40,395 nucleotides of DNA from CAYJXA01 sp964404595 (lineage in GTDB: Archaea; Nanobdellota; Nanobdellia; Woesearchaeales; GW2011-AR9). This document shows, in pieces, positions 32,607-40,395 of this stretch. The DNA lies in the NCBI GenBank assembly GCA_964404595.1, contig CAYOKQ010000008.1, positions 1-40,395 of the forward strand, read 5' to 3'. The translations under genes were made by a program, and so were the position numbers. The notes under the pieces are model-generated. The model did no database searches. It was given only the letters and a program-made list of their open reading frames with translations, and was not told the DNA's origin. How positions within the stretch are numbered: the first letter of the stretch is position 1; every line of letters begins with the position of its first letter.

Positions 32607-33200
32607 TCACCAATCAAAGCTTTTTCTTATATCTCTCCATAATTCTCCCGATATATTTTCATTTTTCTTGGAATTATGGTGTAACTCTCCGTTATAATCT
32701 TCATACACCCATGCAATACTATGGGTAATCCATTCATCGGGATCAAATTCTTTCTTCCAACCCAATAGTGGTTTTTTCACTAGCTGTAATTTTCTCGTTC
32801 CATTGAGTCCCCATCCCCCTCCACCGGGGTTGCCAGGAATATGCGCACTGATTAATCCAAATTCCATCTTTGGATTGTCTTTAGCCGTTCCAGTTGCAAA
32901 ATAAGTAACTAAACTTTGGTATCCAAAAACATACGCATTACGGGAATCCTCTAGTGTTCCTTCAACGAATGTTTTAGGAAGTAGTTGTGCATCAATACTT
33001 CCATTGCGTTTAAAGTCAGCAATAACTTCCTCTAAGGTAATCCTATTAATAGCGGGGTCCCCAGCAATTCTAGCTTCCCGTGTTTTCAATCTCTGATATT
33101 GTTCAAAGTTCATCTCTAGGTACAGTCCCCGCTCCTGGTAAAGTTCAAACCAGACTTTATCGATTTTTACTTCTGTTTGCAAATTCATTCTTGTCACCAT
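32607..33200 (-). CDS. Hypothetical 197-residue protein
   Basis: I do not recognise this soluble protein, which has no signal peptide or cysteines. It begins MVTRMNLQTEVKIDKVWFELYQERGLYLEMNF in pieces, looks alpha/beta, and has a Gly-rich loop (PGNPGGGGWGLNGTRK) near residue 124 that resembles a binding loop but matches no motif I can name. The end contains DEWITHSIAWVYEDYNGELHHN. A TATA-like GATATATA (33229-33236, read on the minus strand) lies about 30 bp before the ATG at 33200; a second ATG at 33188 is possible. It is convergent with the Lrp-like gene and divergent from the TrmB-like gene. Confidence 0.6.
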   Translation of the reverse strand: MVTRMNLQTEVKIDKVWFELYQERGLYLEMNFEQYQRLKTREARIAGDPAINRITLEEVIADFKRNGSIDAQLLPKTFVEGTLEDSRNAYVFGYQSLVTYFATGTAKDNPKMEFGLISAHIPGNPGGGGWGLNGTRKLQLVKKPLLGWKKEFDPDEWITHSIAWVYEDYNGELHHNSKKNENISGELWRDIRKSFDW

Positions 33201-33228
33201 TTCTGATTAGGCAGTAGCACCGGCAGCC

Positions 33229-33236
33229 TATATATC
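33229..33236 (-). promoter_or_regulatory. TATA box of the 197-residue hypothetical gene
   Basis: GATATATA on the minus strand lies about 30 bp before the ATG at 33200. Confidence 0.5.
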
Positions 33237-33270
33237 ATTTGTGCCCCCCTTTAGAGGGTGCAGATGGGAA

Positions 33271-33280
33271 GATTTATATT
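33271..33280 (+). promoter_or_regulatory. TATA box of the TrmB-like gene
   Basis: GATTTATATT lies about 24-33 bp before the ATG at 33304, consistent with a leaderless transcript. Confidence 0.6.
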
Positions 33281-33303
33281 GAATAACTGTTCTTTTAACA
33301 AAG

Positions 33304-34050
33304 ATGGAAGTAACACCTTTAGAGAAAATAGGCCTGAGCAAAGGAGAAATAAGTGTATATCTGGCGTTGCTCAAGCTAGGCCAAACGACTGCCGGCCCAA
33401 TTGTGGATGAAGCGAAAGTAACCCGCTCCAAGATTTATGATATTCTGGAAAGGCTCAAAAATAAAGGCCTGGTAAGCTATATTACCAAAGAATCTACCAA
33501 ATATTTTAGTGCCTCCGATCCAAGCACTATTATGCATTATCTAGAGAATAAAGAAAAAGAAATTCAGGCAGAAAAGATATCTATAACAAAAATGTTGCCA
33601 GAATTAATGCTTCAGCAAAAATTAGCTGTAAACAAAAAAATTGCCGAGATATTTATCGGAATGAAGGGGATGGAGAATGCTTTCGATGTTCTTGTGCATG
33701 AATTTGATTCTAATGAAGTTTATTATGCATTCGGAGCGGGAAAAGGAGAGAATATACCACAAATTCAATTATTTTTTTCCCAGCTTCATCAGAAAAGACA
33801 GGCAAAAAAAGTCCATGCACAAATAATCTTTAATGAATCATCCAAAGGATTATTTAAACTGCAAGAAAAATCAAAATTCGTGGAAACAAAATATTTACTG
33901 GAATCAACTCCTGCCGCAATCAATATTTACAAAGATTACACTGTTATTGCCATCTTAAACGAAGAGCCAATTGCTTTTTTGATTAAAAACAAAGAAACTG
34001 CTGATTCCTTTCGCGAATACTTCAAAGTTATGTGGAAACTTGCCAAATGA
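33304..34050 (+). CDS. TrmB-family transcriptional regulator
   Basis: This 248-residue regulator has an N-terminal winged helix. Residues 6-75 read EKIGLSKGEISVYLALLKLG, then TTAGPIVDEAKVTRSKIYDILERLKNKGLV, the characteristic TrmB HTH, followed by a coiled-coil stretch (ENKEKEIQAEKISITKML). The C-terminal domain (about 110-248, VYYAFGAGKGENIP through FREYFKVMWKLAK) is a phospholipase D-like fold typical of short TrmB homologues; the long sugar-binding C-terminal domain of Thermococcus TrmB is absent. TrmB proteins usually control sugar uptake or central metabolism. Here the next gene is a giant surface protein, which has its own TATA box, so a regulatory link is possible but unproven. Confidence 0.88.
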   Translation: MEVTPLEKIGLSKGEISVYLALLKLGQTTAGPIVDEAKVTRSKIYDILERLKNKGLVSYITKESTKYFSASDPSTIMHYLENKEKEIQAEKISITKMLPELMLQQKLAVNKKIAEIFIGMKGMENAFDVLVHEFDSNEVYYAFGAGKGENIPQIQLFFSQLHQKRQAKKVHAQIIFNESSKGLFKLQEKSKFVETKYLLESTPAAINIYKDYTVIAILNEEPIAFLIKNKETADSFREYFKVMWKLAK

Positions 34051-34102
34051 TATCAACCTCAAAAAAGCAGCGGCTTTTTGGGTTCCGAGGAATCCTCAGA
34101 AC

Positions 34103-34110
34103 CTTTATAA
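34103..34110 (+). promoter_or_regulatory. TATA box of the giant anchored surface protein gene
   Basis: CTTTATAA lies 30-37 bp before the ATG at 34140. An ATG at 34125 is too close and one at 34032 lies upstream of the box, so 34140 is preferred. Confidence 0.55.
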
Positions 34111-34139
34111 ACGCCAAGAGATTAATGCAACTGAAGTAC

Positions 34140-37100
34140 ATGATAGATAAAAAAAGAGGAATAGCCGCGGTAGTTCTAGCTTTATTTCTACTCCTAGCTC
34201 TCCCTGCCTTTGCCGATGTCAGCGGCTGCTACGTCTATCCTGAAGGCCGGGAGGATTTATACTGCGTTCCCAATACTTTAGATACCGAAGCACAGGCCGA
34301 CTGCAACAATTATGATGATTGTAGCCTCAGTGAACATTTTATTCCCGGTTCAAGCTGCGTCAGCATTCCTGAATGCCAGCAAGTGACCTGTAACGTCGAC
34401 TGTCAAACACACGCGCAGGGAAAATGCCAGCAACGGGGCGGAGAAGCAGTTCCGCAGGACCAATATGACCTGTGGTGTTCACCCGGATGTTGTAAAATCA
34501 GCAATCTTTTCTGTCAATTCAACCTCAACCTCTACCAATGCCAGCTGCGAACTGAGCAACTGGGCGCAAATCCAAATCTGATGACTTTCGCCAATCCGGT
34601 AGGCCTGACGTTGCAGCAATGTAATGAGCAATATTGCTTAGTTGAGGTGCAAACTGCAAGGCTCAACGGAATTATCACCGATGGAAGCGCACCTTTGGCA
34701 GGAGCAGCAGTTACTCTCGAGGGCCGCAGCCAGCAAACAATCTCTGCAGGGAATGGTTTTTATGAATTCAACGATCTAGCTCCTGGCTCATTATTATTAC
34801 ACATTCAAAAATCAGGTTACACCCCCCTTACGAGGACCATTTCTCTTTCCCCCGGCCAATATGTCAATCAGAATTTCACTCTTGCACCCCTTGGAAACAC
34901 CATCGCTGTTACGGGCAGAGTTACTTATGATGGGCAAGCTGTATCAGGAGCGACTGTGTCATGGCAGGGTTCCACCGCTGGACAGACTTTCACCGATGGT
35001 GTTGGAAATTATAATATTCCTGAGCTTCCTGCCGGACAATATCTTATTACTGTCAGCAAAGCAGGGTATGTTTCACAAGAACAAGACATTATCGCCGCAA
35101 CGGAAGATATAACCTTGCCATTTGTACTCACTGCGACCACTCTTTCAGGAGTGCGCGGGGTTACAAACGTCGATTTTAATAATGATGGTGAAGGTCAGCC
35201 GACCTATGGTGTTCGTCTCTATGCCAACGGCATCTTCAAAGGATATTCACAATATCCTGGTGGCTATTATCAACTGGATCTTCCTGCAGGTGAATATCAA
35301 CTAGTGGCAACATACCAAGATTATGCAGCGGAAGAATCAATTTCAATTGGAACAGCACCAGTGGTTCAAAACATACACTTAATCCAGTATGTCGGTGAAT
35401 GTACTCTTCCAAATCCTCTTCGGGATGTAGCTTCATTTACGTCTGAACCCGTAACGGGTCTGCTGCAGGTTCGTTTGCAATGGGCCAAACCTTGTGCGGA
35501 AGTGATTGGATACACCATCGAAAAAAAAGCCACCGATGTTGTTATTGAAACAATTTCCGCCTCTCCCGCACAAAATATACTGCTCGACTCTCAAGTTGAA
35601 TGGGGACAAACGTATACTTATTCCATTAAGACCATTTACGGACAAGGAGTATCGCCCAATGCTCTTGAAACAACTATTACCATGGGCAGTGAAGATTGTG
35701 AGGGACGATATCAACAATCCCGCTGGGATACCTTCTGCCGAACCGGAACTTCCGAAATACGTAAAACCGTGTGGACGTGTAATGCGCAAAATGTGGTGGT
35801 GCCCTCACTGAATTGTGCTGATCGGGACGGGACTGGGCAGGATTATTATTGCGCGCAACTAACTCCCGGAAATGCTGAATGTAAAGATGCAGGGATGTGC
35901 AGTACTTCTGGTGACCCTTTTGGATTGTATTATTCTCTTGATATGTGTTATGGCACTAGCAACACTGTCGACGCTCCTTACGATGCTCCTAATTATTGTT
36001 ACTATGACTATTCAGATTCCGTGGTTGATCAATGTAAAAGCTGTCTGAATGTGGAAAGCTGTTTTGATTACCGCAGCCAAGATGCGTGCAACATCAATAA
36101 TTGCCTTAGTGATACCTGCATATGGATTAATGGGGCCTCAAATAGCGAACCCCTCATCGATTACGGTCTTATTAATCTGCCGGTATCCATCACGCCTGAG
36201 ACTGGCCAAGGATATTGCGCAGAAGAAAAATATAACGATGACGACCAATGCGCTTTATGCAGCGCAAGCGCAACACTCTTTGAAAATAATTATTGCACTG
36301 CGCAAGTTTGTACCAGCTTAGGGCGCTGCTTTGCCAATGCTCAGGTGAGCTCCTGTAATTCCTGTGGAGATGTTCCTTCTGCAGATGCAAATTGTTATAC
36401 CTATTCTACAGAACTCGAATGCACTGCCCACTCTGGTATCCAAAAAACTCTTTATGGCGATATAACTCTTTCCCAAGATCGCTGTGGCTGGGGCAGATGT
36501 TCTTGGCAAGGAGAAGTGAATGGATTTAGCGGCGGTTCGTGTGTAAAAGATGCTGATGCCAATGAACAGGATGATTGTGCAAGTTTTACCTCCAGCGGAG
36601 AATTGCGCGCATGTCGTATCGACAATGCTCCGCCAAAAACAAAGCTTGTTCCAGCAGGAGTACCAATAGTTTCTTTGGTCACCCCCAACGTGACTTTTGA
36701 GGGTGATGATAGCCACCATCTCGAAGGAAGCCAGCGTAATAAAATGGGCTTGCTAGGGTATTGCGTGGCTAGCGCCGATTCTCAGGCACCATCTTTGTGT
36801 ACGCAGTATACCGAAGTTTTCTACTTAGGAAACACACCTCACGAGTTGGTAACGGTGAATATTCTAGATTCAATAACCGAACAAATCAATGGTAAAACGT
36901 ATCGTATCAAATTTTATTCCAAGGATAAATATAAAAATCAGGAGCCGTTGCAGGAAGCTTTTATAGTCGTTGATAATATTGCACCCGAATTTGATATTCA
37001 AGATACCAGCAGTACCGTTGGTGACAGAACCACTTTGACCGCTTATTTGGTAGGAACATCGGAAGCGATGGGTTGTTTTTTTGCGCTCACGCCAATTCTT

Positions 37101-40100
37101 CCTCTAAGGCCAACACAAACGCATGTTGTTGGAAGAGAAGAACAAAACAAAGAAGCCACTTTTACCGATCTTTCAGGCATCCTCTACAATTTATCGGTCA
37201 CCTGTAAAGATGACCCTGGCAATGAACAAATTCATAGCAAATTGTATACTTTTGATCAGGAAGAGCGGATCGCTATTCTTGAGCCAGCGATGCAAAGTGC
37301 CATTGCCAGCCGCAATATCCAGTTTAAGATGAGCACTGTTGCCGGTGCGCGCTGTGAATTATATACTCACAATCAAAAAGTAGCAGATTTTATCAGTGAT
37401 GAGGAAGGCAAGATGCATCAAACATTACTTCTTCCCGGGTTCATTGAACGGGAATATGCCGCTGAATATAAAGCAGTCTGTTATGAATTACTGACTGATG
37501 AAGCATATGAAGATTATTTCCACTTCACGGTTGATTTTACGCCTCCGCAAACCCAGATTGTGCTGCGCGAAGCATCCCGCGAAGAACGCCCAACGGAATT
37601 TGGCTGGGAGACTTCATTTATTCGCGAAGCTGGAGTCGAATTTGAATGCGCCGCCGCGGGGTTTGCCTGTGACAAGACTTTTTATTGCTTAGGAGAAGGA
37701 TGCGAGAATGTTGCCAATGCGCAATATCAAGAGTACACTTCTACTATTCCGGTGACTGCCTCCACACTGATTTGCTATTATTCAACCGACACGGCAGCTA
37801 ATGTTGTCTATGCTCCTGCCTGCGGAACTATTTTGATAGAAGGGTATGGCTTGGTGCTGGAAAATCCTTCCCAGCATTATTACGAAAATGAGCAGTGGGG
37901 AATAAGTAATGCTCCAGTCTTTGATCTTTCTTTTTTTACGAAAGTACCCACACAAGAATGCCGCTTCGACGTTGTATCTGGATTTCCATATAATTTTGTT
38001 CCTGCATTTAAAGTTCTCCTGCCCAATACCGCCGGGCGCTACACCTTTGCGCAATTTCCAACAGCTGCGGGCCTTGCTGCGTATTCGGAAGAAGGGGATA
38101 CCAAGACAATTTATGTTGTATGCAAAGATGGGGCCGGCGACCTTGGACCAGAGCAGAAAATTAATTTAGAATACGATCCCAGTATCCCTGAAATTACTGC
38201 TGCGTATGCACGCCCTAATCCCGTGCTTGAGGGGAATACGGTCACTTTGTTTATTGATACTGACGATAAGACTATATGTAAATTTAGTGATGCGGGCCAC
38301 ACCGAATACGCCCAAATGAATTTTGCGTTTCCCGGCGGTGAAGCTGAGCTGGGAAATATCCAGGCAGTCAAAGAATTGCAGGAACATCATCAGGCAGCGT
38401 ATACCATCAATTCTTTTCTGGGCTTGGTACAACCGTTTAATATCACTGCGCAATGCCGCAATGGTGCAGACGATTTATCCGAAGCCAAAACTATTGAATT
38501 CACCGTAGATTACAGTCAACTTGGGGGCATTTTATCATTTTTCCCAGACCAGACTTTTTCCACGGCTTTTAATATGAGTTTCGCCGTTGAAACCTCCAAA
38601 AATGCCATCTGCACTTATCGGGTAAATGGAACTCCTATTATTATGTCTGGTGCCGGAAGCAGAACACACAGTGCTTCCCGAAACAACCTTGCCGAAGGCT
38701 ACTACCAATTTCCTTTTAGCTGCCAGATAGGTGAACATGCCGTGGAAGAAGCATTTACATTTACCATCGACAGAACGATGCCCAGCATAACTAGTATTAA
38801 CGATGGGGAATATTCTTGCGGTGAAAATATTTCTCTTATGGTCTATACGAATGAGCAGAATATAACTTTCTATTCATATGAACTTTACGATGCCGGTGAA
38901 ACTCCCGAAGCACCCAACCCCGCCAATCTCTCCTCTTTTCAGTCTTTTTCCTATTTGAGTTATAATCAGAGCTTTCCTGCACGCGGCACTAAAATTGCCC
39001 AAGGAACATTGCCGGCGCAACTGCCTTTGCAAATTGCCACAAACATAACGCCGGGGCATCGCTATTTTGCACGAGTCAAAGCAGAGGATGCCGCTGGCAA
39101 TGTCGGCCAATTTAGCGAGAGTGACGGTGTTCGCGCCACTGCTGCTAATGATTCTATCTGCACTGATGACCAAACCGCTCCCGAGATTCTCCTCGTTGCT
39201 AACGAAAGTTGCACTGCATCACTGCTGGAGATCCATTGCAGTGATCAAACCGGCTGCGGACAGATATTGTATGGGACGCACGCATCCGCATTGCAGTGTA
39301 ATCCTGTACTTCCTTACAACGGCGCCAAGATTAGTTTCACTGCCAGTGGTTGGCTCTGTTATATAGTAAAAGACGCCGCGGGAAATAATATTTCTGGTAC
39401 AAGAGCCGTGACTCTTGCCGACACTGACGGGGATGGCATTGCTAATATTTGTGATGCCTGTGACGACACTATCGCCGGAAAAATAAGCGATGCCCAAGGG
39501 TGTGCCGTTGGTGAAGTTCCCGCAGGAGAACGCATGCAAGATACCGATAGCGATGGCCTACCTGATTACTGGGAAAAAATGTACGATCAGGAGCAATGCC
39601 AGCTCAATTACGTAGTAATTGATTCCAATGATAATGCAATGGCCGATACCTCTGAAGATTACGATGCAGATGGCACTACTAATTATCAGGAATATATCGG
39701 GCGCTCTGATCCGTGTGTGGCAGATGAGCTGCAATCAGAAGAAACAGCACAGAACCGAACCTTTATTCCTTCTTCCACAAGACCTGAAACGGGCAATGTT
39801 TTGGCGTGGGTTTTACTGATCATGGGGTTGCTCCTTACTTTCGGAGGAATTGGATATTTAGTGTATTATTATAACTATGCACCGACCCCTAATAAGAGGG
39901 CGGTCCCTGCATTTGAATCGGTCTCCTTCGGTCCTGTCGCCGATGAGGGAAAAGTGGGGGAAGCGACAAATTCGTGGCAAGACAAGCTCTTTAAACTTAA
40001 AAAAGAAAAAGCCGAAAAAAATAAAACGCGACAGCGCTTAGAATTATTTCAAAAATTTGGAAAAGGGTCGCCGAGCATACCTCATCTCACCGATGTTATT

Positions 40101-40331
40101 AAAGCGAAACCTTCCCTGCCAAAATTGCAGCAATTGGCTGAAAAATATGTTGAGCATAAAGAAGATATCCAGCCCGGATTACGGCCGGAAGAAAAAAGTA
40201 TTTTTGCGAAGTTGGAGGGGATAGCCAAGCAAACTAAAGAGAAGAAAATTAACGAAGTGGTTAATACTAAAGATGCGGAATCTATTTTTGAGAAATTAAA
40301 AGAGATCAGCAGGAAAAGGAAGGAAAAATGA
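34140..40331 (+). CDS. Giant membrane-anchored multidomain surface protein
   Basis: This is a 2063-residue surface protein. A signal peptide (GIAAVVLALFLLLALPAFA, residues about 7-25) is followed by a Cys-rich segment. Three carboxypeptidase-regulatory-like beta-sandwich repeats (about residues 175-250, 257-330 and 335-415) follow, with the pattern GxVxxDGxPLxGAxV ... GxYxFxxLxPGxYxLxxxxxGY. A fibronectin-III-like domain lies at about 420-517, and a long Cys-rich region is rich in CxxC and NNC motifs. Many beta-rich repeats with VDxTPP-type starts follow. Near residues 1760-1860, DTDGDGIANICDACDD and DTDSDGLPDYWEK are calcium-binding thrombospondin-3/EF-type loops. One membrane helix (AWVLLIMGLLLTFGGIGYLV, about 1888-1907) leads to a basic cytoplasmic tail of about 150 residues. 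The start was chosen from the signal peptide and TATA position. Confidence 0.85.
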   Translation: MIDKKRGIAAVVLALFLLLALPAFADVSGCYVYPEGREDLYCVPNTLDTEAQADCNNYDDCSLSEHFIPGSSCVSIPECQQVTCNVDCQTHAQGKCQQRGGEAVPQDQYDLWCSPGCCKISNLFCQFNLNLYQCQLRTEQLGANPNLMTFANPVGLTLQQCNEQYCLVEVQTARLNGIITDGSAPLAGAAVTLEGRSQQTISAGNGFYEFNDLAPGSLLLHIQKSGYTPLTRTISLSPGQYVNQNFTLAPLGNTIAVTGRVTYDGQAVSGATVSWQGSTAGQTFTDGVGNYNIPELPAGQYLITVSKAGYVSQEQDIIAATEDITLPFVLTATTLSGVRGVTNVDFNNDGEGQPTYGVRLYANGIFKGYSQYPGGYYQLDLPAGEYQLVATYQDYAAEESISIGTAPVVQNIHLIQYVGECTLPNPLRDVASFTSEPVTGLLQVRLQWAKPCAEVIGYTIEKKATDVVIETISASPAQNILLDSQVEWGQTYTYSIKTIYGQGVSPNALETTITMGSEDCEGRYQQSRWDTFCRTGTSEIRKTVWTCNAQNVVVPSLNCADRDGTGQDYYCAQLTPGNAECKDAGMCSTSGDPFGLYYSLDMCYGTSNTVDAPYDAPNYCYYDYSDSVVDQCKSCLNVESCFDYRSQDACNINNCLSDTCIWINGASNSEPLIDYGLINLPVSITPETGQGYCAEEKYNDDDQCALCSASATLFENNYCTAQVCTSLGRCFANAQVSSCNSCGDVPSADANCYTYSTELECTAHSGIQKTLYGDITLSQDRCGWGRCSWQGEVNGFSGGSCVKDADANEQDDCASFTSSGELRACRIDNAPPKTKLVPAGVPIVSLVTPNVTFEGDDSHHLEGSQRNKMGLLGYCVASADSQAPSLCTQYTEVFYLGNTPHELVTVNILDSITEQINGKTYRIKFYSKDKYKNQEPLQEAFIVVDNIAPEFDIQDTSSTVGDRTTLTAYLVGTSEAMGCFFALTPILPLRPTQTHVVGREEQNKEATFTDLSGILYNLSVTCKDDPGNEQIHSKLYTFDQEERIAILEPAMQSAIASRNIQFKMSTVAGARCELYTHNQKVADFISDEEGKMHQTLLLPGFIEREYAAEYKAVCYELLTDEAYEDYFHFTVDFTPPQTQIVLREASREERPTEFGWETSFIREAGVEFECAAAGFACDKTFYCLGEGCENVANAQYQEYTSTIPVTASTLICYYSTDTAANVVYAPACGTILIEGYGLVLENPSQHYYENEQWGISNAPVFDLSFFTKVPTQECRFDVVSGFPYNFVPAFKVLLPNTAGRYTFAQFPTAAGLAAYSEEGDTKTIYVVCKDGAGDLGPEQKINLEYDPSIPEITAAYARPNPVLEGNTVTLFIDTDDKTICKFSDAGHTEYAQMNFAFPGGEAELGNIQAVKELQEHHQAAYTINSFLGLVQPFNITAQCRNGADDLSEAKTIEFTVDYSQLGGILSFFPDQTFSTAFNMSFAVETSKNAICTYRVNGTPIIMSGAGSRTHSASRNNLAEGYYQFPFSCQIGEHAVEEAFTFTIDRTMPSITSINDGEYSCGENISLMVYTNEQNITFYSYELYDAGETPEAPNPANLSSFQSFSYLSYNQSFPARGTKIAQGTLPAQLPLQIATNITPGHRYFARVKAEDAAGNVGQFSESDGVRATAANDSICTDDQTAPEILLVANESCTASLLEIHCSDQTGCGQILYGTHASALQCNPVLPYNGAKISFTASGWLCYIVKDAAGNNISGTRAVTLADTDGDGIANICDACDDTIAGKISDAQGCAVGEVPAGERMQDTDSDGLPDYWEKMYDQEQCQLNYVVIDSNDNAMADTSEDYDADGTTNYQEYIGRSDPCVADELQSEETAQNRTFIPSSTRPETGNVLAWVLLIMGLLLTFGGIGYLVYYYNYAPTPNKRAVPAFESVSFGPVADEGKVGEATNSWQDKLFKLKKEKAEKNKTRQRLELFQKFGKGSPSIPHLTDVIKAKPSLPKLQQLAEKYVEHKEDIQPGLRPEEKSIFAKLEGIAKQTKEKKINEVVNTKDAESIFEKLKEISRKRKEK
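37986..38024 (+). repeat. 39-bp exact inverted repeat, copy B
   Basis: Within the giant surface protein gene this segment encodes PYNFVPAFKVLLP. It is identical to the minus strand of 25304-25342, about 12.6 kb away. Since it is in frame and in coding context here, this copy is the likelier source. Confidence 0.9.
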
Positions 40332-40395
40332 TGATCAACAAAAAAGCCATGGGCGTCGGACAAGTCTTCGTCTTCATCATCGCTGCGTTAAGCTT
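40331..40395 (+). CDS. Start of a small-anchor surface protein, partial
   Basis: A new frame opens at a TGATG overlap with the stop of the giant gene (an ATG at 40328 is in the same frame) and runs off the window edge. The 21 visible complete residues read MINKKAMGVGQVFVFIIAAL plus S. This is a short basic end and a hydrophobic helix of the same kind as the anchor of the 844-residue protein and of common DPANN pilin-like or surface proteins. The overlap indicates co-transcription with the giant gene. Confidence 0.65.
   Translation, partial: MINKKAMGVGQVFVFIIAALS

Noticed and set aside
34032..34139. Upstream start for the giant anchored surface protein
   Set aside because: It would overlap the TrmB-like gene by 19 bp, lie before the TATA box and place 36 residues in front of a well-formed signal peptide.
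37909..38169. 86-codon frame in the giant gene sharing FLHLKFSCPIP with a frame near 25.3 kb, as a possible paralogous protein
   Set aside because: The shared residues come only from the 39-bp DNA repeat read in a non-coding frame; no similarity extends beyond it.

Overview
The window is about 40.4 kb of archaeal chromosome. Its information-processing genes (two-subunit family D DNA polymerase, Orc1/Cdc6, MCM, an RPA-like OB protein, TBP, RNase P Rpp30, Ncs6/TtuA with a ubiquitin-like sulfur carrier) are of the kind found in euryarchaea and DPANN archaea. The very large Cys-rich surface proteins, and the short N-terminal membrane anchors of the 'KKAQITIF' and 'GQVFVFIIAAL' type, point to a DPANN lineage, probably Woesearchaeota/Pacearchaeota-like. 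That placement is an inference. There are no rRNA genes, recognisable tRNA genes, CRISPR arrays or insertion sequences. One run of 10 N marks an assembly join inside the RNase P gene.

Layout. 1-6184 (minus): a tight replication operon cdc6 - polD small subunit - polD large subunit, the last running off the left edge. 6185-6750: an AT-rich segment flanked by inverted ORB-like elements, a strong candidate replication origin. 6751-7605 (plus): a SpoIIM/DUF95 membrane protein. 7602-11679 (minus): mcm, interrupted by a 475-residue intein, followed by an RPA32-like gene. 11744-12301 (minus): TBP. 12473-16549 (plus): a ThiI-like protein with a ruined PP-loop, a 717-residue HExxH protein and a zinc-ribbon coiled-coil protein. 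16562-19008 (minus): a four-gene operon made of a ubiquitin-like protein ending in GG, a response-regulator receiver-like protein, Ncs6/TtuA and a UbaA/MoeB-like E1. This is a tRNA-thiolation / protein-conjugation system with an unexpected extra member. 19256-19821: Rpp30, split by the gap.

From 19.8 kb the content becomes accessory. It holds a 1754-residue secreted protein with a MopE-type metal-binding motif, an orphan gene, an 844-residue anchored surface protein with a cadherin-like segment, a deleted M16 peptidase pseudogene, a lipoprotein-like secreted protein with a phospholipase A2-like HD motif, several orphan genes, a tandem Lrp/AsnC regulator with a palindromic operator around its own TATA box, a TrmB-like regulator, and a 2063-residue membrane-anchored multidomain surface protein followed by the start of another small-anchor surface protein.

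Transcription signals are consistent across the window. Most singly transcribed genes have a TATA box about 25-33 bp before the start codon, which implies leaderless mRNAs. The operons for replication and for the ubiquitin-like system, and probably tbp, instead carry G-rich Shine-Dalgarno-like tracts. This was used to choose several start codons.
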